Positions 33,989 through 45,060 of a DNA stretch of 64,000 bases are shown here, in pieces. Both the position numbers and the translations under genes were made by a program. This DNA is from Diadophis punctatus similis (lineage: Eukaryota; Chordata; Lepidosauria; Squamata; Dipsadidae). The DNA lies in the NCBI GenBank assembly GCA_023053685.1, contig JALIGW010000010.1, forward strand, positions 10,077,919-10,141,918, written 5' to 3'. Below the pieces are notes generated by a model that worked only from the letters and a program-made list of their open reading frames with translations, was not told the origin of the DNA and did not search any database. How positions within the stretch are numbered: position 1 is the first letter of the stretch; every line of letters starts with the position of its first letter.

Positions 33989-34221
33989 AGTCCAGTAAGA
34001 TGCCCAGTCCCCTCCGGGAAAAGAGTGGCGGGAAAAGCGGCAGCGGGCGATTGGGTGGACATGGGTGGCGGCACGGGGACAGGACCGGCAAACCACCTAC
34101 CGCCCCCCTGGACCCTCTCACCGCCCCCCTGTTGCCACCCTTACCTCTCACCGCCCCCCTAAGGGTTCCCACCGCCCCCTGGGGGGCGGTACCGCCCCCT
34201 TTGGGAACCACTGGGCTAGAG

Positions 34222-34740
34222 GGAGAAGCAAGGGAATAGCTAGCAGCCCTCCATAAGAGGAGAGCCCCTCAACTGCAAGATGTAGATGACTTCCTACAAC
34301 TGCTAGAGGCCAGATTTGAGGAGGCGGAGGAGGACCCGTACGTGGAAGATGAGCTCAGAAACCTAATGCAAAGGGGCCGACCCATCAAGGTACACATCCG
34401 GGAATTTAGAAGAGTCATTGGAAGGCTACCTCCTGTACCAGAGCGGCTGTTGGTGCATTTTTTCAGAACAAGACTAGACAAGCAAATCACCCAGGTAACT
34501 GCTTACTGGGACATCCTGAACAGACTCTCTGAGTGGTTCTGAGTGGCCATAAAAGTCAACAGTGGGTTGCGAGCCAATGACATGAGAAGGCAACAGGACA
34601 CCAAAGAGAGAGGTCAACCAGACCAGGCACCACCCAGCTGATGGGGAACTACAGCACCACAGGGGGCCCCAAGGCCAGCTCTCCCATGATGTCCGCTGAA
34701 ATGCTACAAATGCGGGAGGATGGGCCACATGGCATCAGAA
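34222..34740 (+). pseudogene. Gypsy V gag, C-terminal part with CCHC knuckle
   Basis: Continues the capsid after hAT-1: LQDVDDFLQLLEARF near 34277, then 34342-34542 (RGRPIKVHIREFRRVIGRL, LLVHFFRTRLDKQITQ). After a stop, a linker leads to the nucleocapsid knuckle CYKCGRMGHMASEC (34698-34739). One stop and one or two frame changes interrupt it. Confidence 0.87.
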
Positions 34741-35054
34741 TGCACAAACCCAGCCCCAAAACCAAGGCCAGAGCCACCACCCAGGGCAAGGCTGGAACGA
34801 GGCCCCAAGCATGCCACCAATATGTCCCAGAAGGCCCTCCAGGCTACAGAGGTCCCTCCCCACCCAGTTGAAGGGGCAACCCCCAGGCAAGGATGACCAG
34901 TCACCGCAACCCTACGAAAGTGAGAACGAGGGCGAAAATGACCCAATGGTGAGTGAACCAATTCACCCTTTCGTTTTCCCAATATGCCTAATGGCCCCAA
35001 AAACAGGGACCCAGGGAACTTTTCAGGCCCTAATAAACTCAGGCTGCACTAGAT
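34741..35054 (+). pseudogene. Gypsy V protease, first part
   Basis: The open frame 34811-35054 carries the acidic linker ENEGENDPMVSEPIHPFVFP and the active-site block ALINSGCTR. The catalytic Asp of D-S-G is replaced by Asn (aat/aac at about 35035), which alone would inactivate the protease. hAT-2 interrupts directly after this block; protease resumes at 38344. Confidence 0.85.
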
Positions 35055-35453
35055 CAGTGGTTCCCAAAGTGGGCAGTACCGTGGGAACCCTTAGAGGGCA
35101 GTAAGAGGCAAGGGGGGTGGCAGGGGGCGCTAACAGGGGCCAGGGGGGCGGCAGGTGGTTCGCCGGTCCTGTCCCCGCACCGGCACTCATGTCCACACAA
35201 TCGCCTGGGAGCGGCAGGGTTGGAAAAGGCGGGGAGGCTCTGCAGAGTGGTGCTGGGCAAAGGCGCAGGACGCGGTGCGAATCGTCAGGGGGAGAGTGCT
35301 CTGAGCATGGCACAGTGATGAGGGAAGCTGAACGCTCCCGAAGCTGCTCGGGCGAGCACTCGCAGATCTGCGGGAAGACCCCACCCCATCCCAGAACCTG
35401 TGAGTGCACGGACTTTCCCGCCAGGCATCCCTGTCGCCTAGCCCAGCATCCCT

Positions 35454-35466
35454 GTCACCTAGCAAC
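35454..35466 (+). promoter_or_regulatory. X-box (RFX-binding) motif upstream of the captured exon
   Basis: gtcacctagcaac fits the RFX X-box pattern (GTNRCC, spacer, RGYAAC) and lies 35 bases upstream of the ATG at 35501. A partial second copy (gtcgcctagcccag) lies at 35433-35446. X-boxes drive ciliary genes, which matches the identity proposed for the exon. Confidence 0.6.
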
Positions 35467-35500
35467 CCGGCGCACACGATTCGGTGGGCTCCCCTCCGGC

Positions 35501-35698
35501 ATGGCGCACCCATGGATCTCAGCCCAGTTGCCCCCCAACATCAACCCCACCAAAGTGCCCATGGCCTTTAGCCGCCGAGGCCTCCCCAAGCTCAATGAAG
35601 AGCTGCAGCACCCCAAGCTGCTGACGCGGCAGCAGGCCTGATGGTGCTCTGCGACCTGGTGCACGACCTGGAGAACACTTACCAAGGCATCGGCCTGG
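35501..35698 (+). pseudogene. RSPH14: captured first coding exon of an RSPH14-like gene
   Basis: From ATG 35501 the translation starts MAHPWISAQLPP and includes GLPKLNEELQ, LLTRQQA and, after a one-base loss at about 35638, LMVLCDLVHDLENTYQGIGLG. This resembles the N-terminus of radial spoke head 14 (RSPH14, formerly RTDR1), an armadillo-repeat axonemal protein (pattern recalled, not searched). The exon ends at 35698 with a consensus splice donor (G|GTGAGC). It lies on the strand opposite to hAT-2. The one-base loss creates a TGA at 35640-35642 and no further exons follow, so it is a gene fragment, not a gene. Confidence 0.78.
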
Positions 35699-35751
35699 GT
35701 GAGCGGCAGCAGTGGCCTGGCCATGGCTGGTGGGAGGGAAGGGAAGGGAGG

Positions 35752-36036
<285 letters not shown>

Positions 36037-36920
36037 GCTAGCTGGCCCATCCCAGAGCCGGGGCCGGCCAGCCGGATCTTTTTGGGGGAGGAAGAGGCTT
36101 CGCCTTCGCAAAGGAATGAAGGAAGGGCAGGAGAGGAATCTTTTGCAAAAACGAAGATGAGGCTGCCAGGCTGGCATTAAAGCGCAGAGCCGAGGAAACA
36201 GCCAGAAGAAGCAGGATTCGTTCCCCTTCCCCCCTCCACCCCTCCACCTCTTCCACCCGGGCCTCGCTTCAAAGCCTGGTTGTGCCTCTCGGGGGGGGGT
36301 GCGTGCGTGCATGCATGTGTGCATGCATGTGCAGCGATCCACGCGTGCTTGCAGGCAGCGCGCGAGCAACCCCTGAACCCTGGGTGGGCTGCAGCCAGGG
36401 CTGGCTCAATGGAGCGACCTTGAAGCCCCAGCAGCAAATGACTGCATGACTGAATATTCAGGCATGCCTCATCTTTGCGAGCAGCCCACACCCTCTCTGG
36501 CTAATCTTCGGGCAGCCTGGCTCTGCCCCAGCACCACTCGGTGCTGGAGGAAAGCGCAGGAATTCCTGGCCCTGTGCTTCCCCACTGCCATCGGCTCCAG
36601 GAGGAGAAGGAAGAGGAGGAGGAGGATATGGCTCCGGAGGCACGGAGCTCTTCCCCGCGGTGGCTGCCTCCGCTTGCTGTTTTAATTCCTCAATAAAACT
36701 GCCCTGGTCGGACACTTCTGCCTGGAAGAGAAATGGTGGGCGAACATAGTCAAGGCATGCCAGAGATATAGTTCCCCCGAGGCAGACAAGCCTGTCCCTC
36801 GGTACCAGGGGCATCCAGCTGTGTTTCTAGAACTGATAGCCTGCAATGGCTGGCTCCAGCATCTGGAACAGCCTCAAGTCAGTCCTGAAGAAAAACAATG
36901 ATTCCTTGTTTCTGAACGAC
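36037..36920. other. GC-rich interior of hAT-2, possible further captured DNA
   Basis: No gene is certain. On the minus strand a pyrimidine tract and AG (tttctcttccag, ending near 36724) are followed by an open exon-like stretch to about 36458 containing VSDQGSFIEELKQQAEAAT and a proline-rich segment. On the plus strand an ATG at 36846 begins MAGSSIWNSLKSVLKKNN and runs into the A-rich repeat. An AATAAA is at 36692-36697. These could be captured exons or chance. Confidence 0.35.
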
Positions 36921-36927
36921 AAAATAA

Positions 36928-38140
<1,213 letters not shown>

Positions 38141-38343
38141 TGACCACAATTGAGCCTAACATTTTGGTTGCTAAGCAAGAGCGTTGTTAAGTGAGTTTCA
38201 CCACATTTTACAAGTTGGCCATGCCCACCCGGTCATCTGACCGCTAAGCCACCTGAGGGGGGTGGGGGTGGGGGCAGTGAGGCTGAGTTTGTAGCACCAA
38301 GGGGGCGGTGGACTGAAAAAGTTTGGGAACCACTGCACTAGAT

Positions 38344-38620
38344 GCTTGATCAAACTAACTACGTTTCTGAAACTGGGGATCAGAGCTAAGAAGCTGGCCC
38401 ACCCAATCCGGTTCGAACAGGTCGATGAGTCCCTAGTTGGGGGAGCCTATGCCACCCACCTAACCGAACCAGTGAGGCTGGAGCTAATGAATCACTGGGA
38501 AGTAATTTGATTCGTAATAGCCCCCAAAATGATGGACGCAGTCATACTGGGACTCTCCTGGCTAGACAAGTGGGGACTGATCATCTGGTGGAAAGGGGGC
38601 AGCCGCAGACTGAGGATAGA
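38344..38620 (+). pseudogene. Gypsy V protease, second part
   Basis: Resumes after hAT-2 with CLIKLTTFLKLGIRAKKLAH, FEQVDESLVGGAYATHL and, after a stop at 38508, VIAPKMMDAVILGLSWLDKW. The frame joins that of 34811-35054 once hAT-2 and one target duplication are removed. Confidence 0.87.
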
Positions 38621-39660
38621 AAGGGGACTCTAACCCTATCCACACCAGCAAGCAGAAACACCGCCCATGCAGGGAACCCCCCCAAAAGCCCACCAGAACA
38701 ACTGGCAGCCACATCCGACAAAACCCCAGAGGCCGATCAGATCCTGAGGGAATATCAGGACCTCGTGGAAATATTCAGCGAGGCTGAGTGTGACATCCTG
38801 CCTCCCCACTGTGAGACAGACTGCACCATCGAAATCATCCCTGGGGCAAAACCACCCAAGCCCAAACGTATGCTATGACACCCCGGGAAAGGCAAGAAAT
38901 GCACAAATACATAGACAAAAACCTAGCAAGGGGGTTCATCAAACCAGCCAAGCCACGGGTCGCAGCACCAGTCTTATTCAAAGAAAAAAAGATGGAACTA
39001 TGAGATTATGCATTGATTTCAGGGGGATAAACTGTGTGTGTGTGCACAAACTATACCCCCTCCCCCTCATGAAGGACATGCTATCTCACTTGGCCAAGGG
39101 TCTTTATGAAATTAGATCTCAGAGAAGCATACTATGAAGTGCGCATCAGGGAGGGGGATGAATGGAAAACAGCATTCAACTGCCCCCTAGGGAGCTTCCA
39201 ATTCAAAGTAATGCCTTTTGGCCTGCAGGGGCCCCCAGCAGTGTTTATGCAGTTAATACACAAGGTACTGCACAAGCACCTCTATAAGGGGGTCCTGGTC
39301 TACCTGACCAATATCCTCATCTACACTGAGACCATGGATGATCCACCAGGTACTAGAAAAACTTCTGACAGCCAACCTGTACGTCAAGCTATCACAATGT
39401 GAATTCCACTGCACACGGCTAGACTACCTGGGCTACCAAGTGTCAAATGAGGGAATAGAGATGGACCCAGCCAAAGTACAAGCCGTCCTAGGCTGGCAAC
39501 CCCCTCGCACCCACAGACAGCTACAAAGCTTTCTAGGGTTTGCAAACTTCTACAGGCAATTCATCCTGTCCTTCGCGAAGATTGCCAAACCCATGATGGA
39601 CCTCCTAAAAACAGGGAGCCCAGGAATGAAACCCCGGCTGAGACAGCCCCTACAGTAGGA
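38621..39660 (+). pseudogene. Gypsy V reverse transcriptase
   Basis: 38621-38878 is the linker (YQDLVEIFSEAECDILPPHC). RT follows in changing frames: NCVCVHKLYPLPLMKDMLSH (near 39040), KLDLREAYYEVRIREGDEWK and FGLQGPPAVFMQL (39106-39402), then the connection region (LYVKLSQCEFHCTRLDYLGY, LQSFLGFANFYRQF; 39338-39658). The catalytic Y-L-D-D is Y-L-T-N at 39301-39312, so the copy could not polymerise DNA even without the frame breaks. Confidence 0.88.
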
Positions 39661-40370
39661 CCTAACCTGCCAAAAGGCATTTGAAACACTGAAACTGTTT
39701 GCGAAAGAACCAGTGTTAAAACACCCTGATCCCAAACAACCCTTAGTCAACCAAGCAGATGCCAGCAATGTGGCAGTGGGATCAGTGGGAAATAGTCAAG
39801 GAAATCTACAACCCTGCACCTACACCTCCCATAAGCTCACGGACACAGAGCGACGATGGGCAGCATGGGAAAAAGAGGCGTTTGTGTTGAGATGGGCACT
39901 GCTAACCTGGCGACACCTGCTGGAAGGGGGCCAGAAACTGTTTGAAGTCTGGACTGACCACAAAAACATGGAGGCCCTCAGGACCCCATGAAAACTATCT
40001 CCCAAACAAGTCCGTTGGGCTCAATACTTCAACCGTTTCAACTTTGTGCTAAAGCACATCTCAGGGAGGGAGGAACTTTCTAGTTGATGCTCTCTCCTGC
40101 ATGACCCAGTACAAATGCGAGTGGGAGCAGGTAGTGGAAGCCATCATTCCCCCTACCCAAATAGCAGTCCAAGTAACCACCAGACAGCAATGCTGAGACT
40201 GGCACGACCAACCAGCAAGCAATCTAATGGTGAAACTCCAAACTGAACTGCTGGCAGACCTCTGGTTCCGAGACAATCAACACATCTTGACAAAAAGAGA
40301 TGACCTCCCATGGAAGGGGATGAAGCTCTATGTCCTGGAATCCCTACGCACCCTGATCCTCTAGAGGAGC
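39661..40370 (+). pseudogene. Gypsy V RNase H and linker
   Basis: 39713-39991 holds the RNase H core (QADASNVAVGSVG, RWAAWEKEAFVLRWALLTW, VWTDHKNMEALRTP). Here ADASN keeps the catalytic Asp. After a stop, YFNRFNFVLK and a frame-broken GRNFLVDALS block reach about 40100, followed by the linker to integrase with stops. Confidence 0.85.
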
Positions 40371-41400
40371 CACATCGTTAAACCGGCAGGCCACTTCGGA
40401 TTCCTAAAGACTTTGCACTTAGCATGGAGGCAGTTCCGGTGGCCCAGCATAAAGAAAGATGTGGACAGTTATGTGAAAAGTTGCACCATCTGTGCCATAA
40501 TGAAGAAATGACCAGGAAAACCGCCCGGACTGCTACAATCAGTAGCAGAGCCAACAAGACCATATTGCAATGGGGTTTATAGTGGAGTAGCCAAAAGGTA
40601 GGGGAAACACGGTGATCTGGACTGTAATAGACCTATTTTCCAAACAGGCACACTTCATACCCTGCAGTGGACTACCCCCAGCCCACCAGTTGGCCAAACT
40701 GTTCCTGAAACACATCTACAGCCTGCATGGAGTACTAAGAAGAATTATCTCAGACAGAGGGGTCCAGTTCACTGCTAAGTTCTGAAGGGAGTTCCTATGG
40801 TCCATTGGGTCTTCCCAGGACCTTAGTTTGGCCTTTCATCCAAGCACCAATGGGGGGGCAGAGAGACTGAATGCCATGGTAGAGCAGTACCTGAGATGCT
40901 ACATGAACTATCAGCAGTCCAATTGGGCGGACCTCCTGTCTTTCGCTGAGGTCGCATACAATAATGCTGTTCACAGTAGCCCGGGACTAACCCCATTCAA
41001 GATAGCAAGCGGCATGGATTTCGTCCCAATGCCTGAGTACCCAAGGGAGCCCCCCTCCTCAGTCAGCTTGACCAATTGGGTGTCAACGCTAAAAGCAACC
41101 TGGGAGAATGTCAAGAAAGTGCTAGCTAAAGCAGCCCAAATCTATAAGAAACAGGCAGATAAACACTGAGCTCCCTAACGGCCATTCCAATTGGGGAGAA
41201 GGTTTACCTCTCCACAAAATATTTAAGGTTAAAACTCCCTAGCAAGAAACTGGGGCCAAAGTTTATGGGACCATCCCCCATAGTAAAGCTAATCAACCCA
41301 GTCACAGTACAATTGAAATTGCCCCAACTGCTAGGGAAGATACACCCGGTATTCCATAGTAGCCTCTTAAAAACCCGTGGTCGGATCGACCCTGAGGCCA
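40371..41400 (+). pseudogene. Gypsy V integrase
   Basis: Zinc-binding domain at 40386-40510 (GHFGFLKTLHLAWRQFRWP, C-T-I-C-A-I-M-K-K then a stop). Core remains at 40570-40800 in several frames. 40828-41169 is open: FHPSTNGGAERLNAMVEQYL (with the catalytic Glu region), YNNAVHSSPGLTPFKIASG. The C-terminal domain follows to 41400 (VYLSTKYLRLKLPSKKLGP, HPVFHSSLLK) after a stop at 41167. Confidence 0.87.
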
Positions 41401-41425
41401 CTACCCCATGAACCCCCCATGATCA

Positions 41426-41600
41426 TAGGGGGCCAGACCCATTATGAGGTGCAGCGAATCCTCGATTCGAGATGGCACCGGAGACAACCCCAATACTTAA
41501 TCAAGTGGAAGGGTTACTCCTTATCAGAGGCATCTTGGGTAAAGAGTTGAAACATCCAGGCTGATTGCCTTATAGCCAAATTTCATGCGGAAAATCCAAA
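41426..41600 (+). pseudogene. Gypsy V chromodomain
   Basis: THYEVQRILDSRWHRRQPQY followed by LIKWKGYSLSEASWV is a chromodomain, placing the element among chromoviruses, whose integrases use this domain to bind chromatin marks. A TGA at about 41548 precedes the last helix (NIQADCLIAKFHAENP). Confidence 0.9.
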
Positions 41601-41698
41601 CAAGCCTGGGGGGAGGGGTCACATCCCTAAATTCTATACCTGTACTCAAATTGTTTTTGCTTTGCACAAGCCACCTTCAGGAAGTGAGGGGAGCCGAA

Positions 41699-42065
41699 TG
41701 TCAATTTGCAAAGCTTTCAAGTTGCCATAAGCAGGAGGGGGGGGAGAACTGACAGAGTTGCTGCTTGTCCTAACTGAATCTACATTCCACAAATGCCTTT
41801 TTTTCTGATTGTGTCCTAGGTTACTGGAGTCAGCAGGAGGGGTGTGGGTTTCACAGCCCGCCAACATGGTTCATTGGAGAATATGATTTATGACATGCTC
41901 GGGGAGAAGGGGGGAGACAGGGTCATGCGGCACGTAACCTACGTGAGCTCAGTTCTGACTGCATCAGAGTATTGCCAAAATGTCGCTCTTAAAAATGACT
42001 ATATTTCGTTTGAAGCTTGGCTCATGGCTCATGAATTAATTAGGGCATATTTCGGAAACTTCTCA
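41699..42065 (+). promoter_or_regulatory. Gypsy V 3' LTR
   Basis: 367 bp starting TGTCAATTTG and ending CTTCTCA, preceded by a purine tract (gaagtgaggggagccgaa). The self-complementary agttctgac lies at 41951-41959. The polyadenylation signal seen in the 5' LTR is changed here (ttaaaaatg). Confidence 0.88.
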
Positions 42066-43221
42066 GTGGTGTTAAATAATTTTATGTCATCAGCGAAGAG
42101 CACGCAGCTGCTTTTAATATGATCACATAGGTCGTTGATGTAAAGCAGAAAGAGTGTGGGTCCTAGAATGTTGCCTTGGGGACACCGCTGTTAACTGGTG
42201 CTGGATTTGATAGGGCCCTCCCTATTTTGACTACTTGTTGCCTGTTTGACAGGAATGCGGCTATCTATTTGTGCAGGGATCCGGAAATGCCATAAACACT
42301 TAGTTTTAACAGTAGTTTGTCATGCACCACTGAATCAAAGGCTTTGCAGAAGTCTACGTAAATTTATTTATTTATTTTTGTGAGATTTATATACCGCCTC
42401 ACAGTGCAAGCACTCTCTAAGCGGTTTACACCAGTAAGCAATGTATATTTATATTGCCCTCAACAATCTGGGTCCTCATTTTACCTACCTCGGAAGGATA
42501 GAAGGCTGAGTCAACCTTGAGCCGGTGAGATTTGAACCGCTGACCTGCAGATCAGTGTCAGCTAAAGTGACCTGCAGTACTGCCTCTAACCCTGGTCAAG
42601 ATGTGTGGTCCAAATGTTTCTGCAGTGTAGGAGTTGCAGATTATAGGACAAATTTTTCCTGAAACCAAACTACTTGTTAGAAAGCAGGTTGTTTGTCTCT
42701 AATGGAGGGTGATGGATTGGTTTATAATTGATTCCATGACTTTACAGGTGACACAACACAATGAGATTGGTCTGTAATTTTCTACTAGACTAGGGTCTCC
42801 CTTTTAAAAGATAGGCATGACCGTGGCTAATGATCATAGGTCGGGCAAGGAGCTGGTTCTGAAAGATACCTCATAGATTGTGCATAGAGGTTCAGCTATG
42901 GTGGTGGCAAGCATTTTTAAGAAGTAGGCACATAATCCATCAGGGCCAATAGATAGAGATAGCTTTAGGTTATGTAGTGCCATTACAATGTTATCTACTG
43001 TAAAACCAATATGTAGTAAATTGTTACAATTAATTATGGTATAACTAGGAAATGTGGGGCAGCAGCCATTGCTGTCGACAAAGACTGAACTGAAGAACAT
43101 ATTGAAGAGGTTGGCCTTAACAGCTTCATCATTACAGTCTTCCCCGTTAGGCCCTTTTAGGGGTGGGATAGTTATAACACACAAAAAAGTGTTATAACGG
43201 TCTTCTGCAGTATTACAACCT
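42066..43221 (-). pseudogene. LINE RT fingers and palm, with a SINE inside
   Basis: Minus strand from 43221: PPLKGPNGEDCNDEAVKANL, LSLSIGPDGLCAYFLKMLA and a YRPISL-like block near 42760 (broken). A Sauria-type SINE (42592-42362) interrupts. From 42361 the palm follows: DFCKAFDSVVHDKLLLKL, a SGVP block with frame changes, and FADDIKLFNT at 42110-42070. At least three frame breaks. Gypsy V sits one codon after FADDIKLFNT. Confidence 0.85.
42362..42592 (-). mobile_element. Sauria-type SINE inside the LINE
   Basis: The reverse complement carries agcggtatataaatctcac-like tail sequence (here ttatataccgcctcacag), the ctctaagcggtttacacc block, ggtcctcattttacctacc, ggctgagtcaaccttgagcc and gcagtactgc near its 5' side. 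The (TTTA)n at 42362-42376 is its tail. The extreme tRNA head is missing. Confidence 0.85.
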
Positions 43222-43383
43222 GTGAAGAAGTTACAGTATCTAGTACAGTGGAAAGGATATCCACTTTCAGAAGCCACCTGGGTAAAAAGTAAGGATGTGA
43301 AAGCAGATCAGTTGACTAAAAAATTCCATGACAGATACCCTCGAAAGCCCAAGGAACCTCTTGGGGATTGGAGGGGTGGTTGA
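43222..43383 (+). pseudogene. Gypsy II chromodomain, second part
   Basis: VKKLQYLVQWKGYPLSEATW followed by KSKDVKADQLTKKFHDRYP completes the chromodomain whose first strand ends at 28851; the gap is the minus LINE with Gypsy V. The frame is open and ends in a normal stop (TGA, 43381-43383), so the C-terminus of this copy was intact before the insertion. Confidence 0.9.
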
Positions 43384-43508
43384 GAGTAAACTAATTTTTC
43401 CTATGCTTGCATTTTCCAGGAACTCTTGCTTTAAGGGGGGAGGTCCAACTGTCAACTCTGAATTGAACCTGACTGAAGCCATCTTTTGCTGTTTCATAGT
43501 TGCCCCAT

Positions 43509-43909
43509 TGTCAGATTCTAGCAACTCTGCCATTCAAAAGGAGAAGGGGGGTCTTGGGTTTGCTTGATCAGATGGTTACAACATATATCCGGATCTCAGA
43601 CATCTGGGAACCTCCTCACCTTAGGATAGGATTTATGAGGGGCAATGTAAGTCAGTTGAACGGAAAAGGATCTGTGGGAACATATGCTCATCCGCATTCC
43701 CAGGATAGAGAACTTTCACACTTTGTGTATTGGTCTACATTTGCATTCTGCCTAATGGGGAGGGGCGCTAAGGTTTGCCTTGCCTGGAGGCATTTAGATC
43801 TTGCTATGAATGAATGGATTGTTACCACAGCTGCCAATAAAGGAATCCTTTTGAACTACTTGGCTCAGAAGTTCATACTTTGTAGGTGAATGGGGAGACA
43901 GTCCTTACA
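43509..43909 (+). promoter_or_regulatory. Gypsy III 5' LTR
   Basis: TGTCAGATTC to CCTTACA. U3 runs to about 43795; the predicted transcript start is near agatcttgct (43796-43805); AATAAA at 43836-43841. No clear TATA box is seen upstream of the predicted start. Confidence 0.92.
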
Positions 43910-43912
43910 GAA

Positions 43913-43921
43913 AGCAAGATC
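43913..43921 (+). promoter_or_regulatory. Gypsy III primer site, complementary to its own LTR
   Basis: agcaagatc starts three bases after the LTR. Its reverse complement gatcttgct lies at 43797-43805, about 114 bases before the LTR end, and again in the 3' LTR. No TGG tRNA primer site is present. Confidence 0.7.
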
Positions 43922-43979
43922 CACAAAATTGGTCAACCCAGAGAAGCAACATCGCTCTACTGAGGGGACCGTGCAAACC

Positions 43980-44183
43980 ATGTCCGAACAAAATCGGGAA
44001 CAGGAAGAGACTGAATGCTGGGGGGAAACATCAACCACCACCCAGTCGGATGCCTGTTCCATACTCCCCATCAAAGAGGTTGAGGGAGTTTTTGAGACCT
44101 CTGAGAAACCCCGCTGGTCCATCGGCATTGGGAAAAAGGACAGCTGGGATGGGAGAACCAGAGGAGTCACCCTTAATCAAGAG
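43980..44183 (+). pseudogene. Gypsy III gag start
   Basis: The likely gag ATG (43980, MSEQNREQEETEC) begins a charged region containing KPRWSIGIGKKDSWDGRTRG. A near-identical RWLIGIGKK stretch occurs in Gypsy IV (57380-57420), supporting real coding sequence. The L2 insertion cuts it at about 44184; gag resumes at 48063. Confidence 0.75.
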
Positions 44184-45060
44184 ATTGTCAAGAGATTACT
44201 GATGTAGCTTCAGGGAGGGGGCTTTGGATGCCTCAAGGATATTCATGCAGGAGGAGGCACCTCAAGGATATTCATGCAGGAGGAGGCACCATCCGTCCCT
44301 GCCTGACTGGTTTCTTTTTCCCCTGAGGCTCATCCCTATGTTATGGAGAACTATTAATTACTATTAATTACTGCAAGCTTGAGAGTGGTTCATCTGTGAG
44401 AGACCTTACAAGAATTAAAGACACTATCCCCCATGAAATGATAGATATGGGGAGGAATCTGATTGAAGGAATGGATTATGATTAACGGGTTTAGAGATTA
44501 CTATTTATTGCTATTTATATTGCTATTTATATTTTTGATCTACCTGTCCTCCTATTAATTATGCTACTTCCCCGACGAATCCCAATTGAGGACTTTATAG
44601 ATACCATCTGGACCCCCTATTACCCTCCCCTCTCTTCACTGCACTTTATTTACCTCGACCCCGGGGGAGAGTATCTATGAGCATGTTTATGGATGGATGG
44701 TATGAATAAATGTTTGTGGTTTAATTGTATGAGTACATGAGTGAGCTGGGTGGTTGGACCCTGCCCCCCTCTGCTGAGTGTGGAAACAGAAGCGGAGGGG
44801 GGTTTTGGCCCACCCCCAGGCTCAGTATGAATGGTATGCATGGCCTGCCGGGAGAATGGGGGACCAGCGGGGGGATCTCTGGGGGACGGGGAGTAGGAGC
44901 ATTACGGTCATAACGGGGAGAGGCAGGTATGGTGGGAGCAGAGGGGTAGGCCGCTCTCGGGGAACGAGAATTCGCTGTTTACAAGCGATTCCTTGTTCTG
45001 GCCCCTCTGGTTTGATTCCACCTAGCTCAACCCAAGTGCCTGTTAACCAGGGATGTCAGG
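44184..45060 (+). other. L2 copy B 5' UTR
   Basis: About 880 bases before the endonuclease. Contains the 29-bp duplication, several attaatta/atttat words and the ctgctgagtgtggaaacaga motif (44779) also found in L2 copy A. No separate ORF1 was recognised. Confidence 0.7.
44232..44289 (+). repeat. 29-bp tandem duplication in the L2 5' UTR
   Basis: Two exact copies of a 29-base unit starting ctcaaggatattcatgcagg. Tandem units in LINE 5' UTRs can act as promoter monomers, but two copies are not evidence of that. Confidence 0.95.

Noticed and set aside
43910..43930. Standard tRNA primer-binding site for Gypsy III
   Set aside because: No TGG start or match to a tRNA 3' end that I recognise; complementarity to its own LTR is the better explanation.
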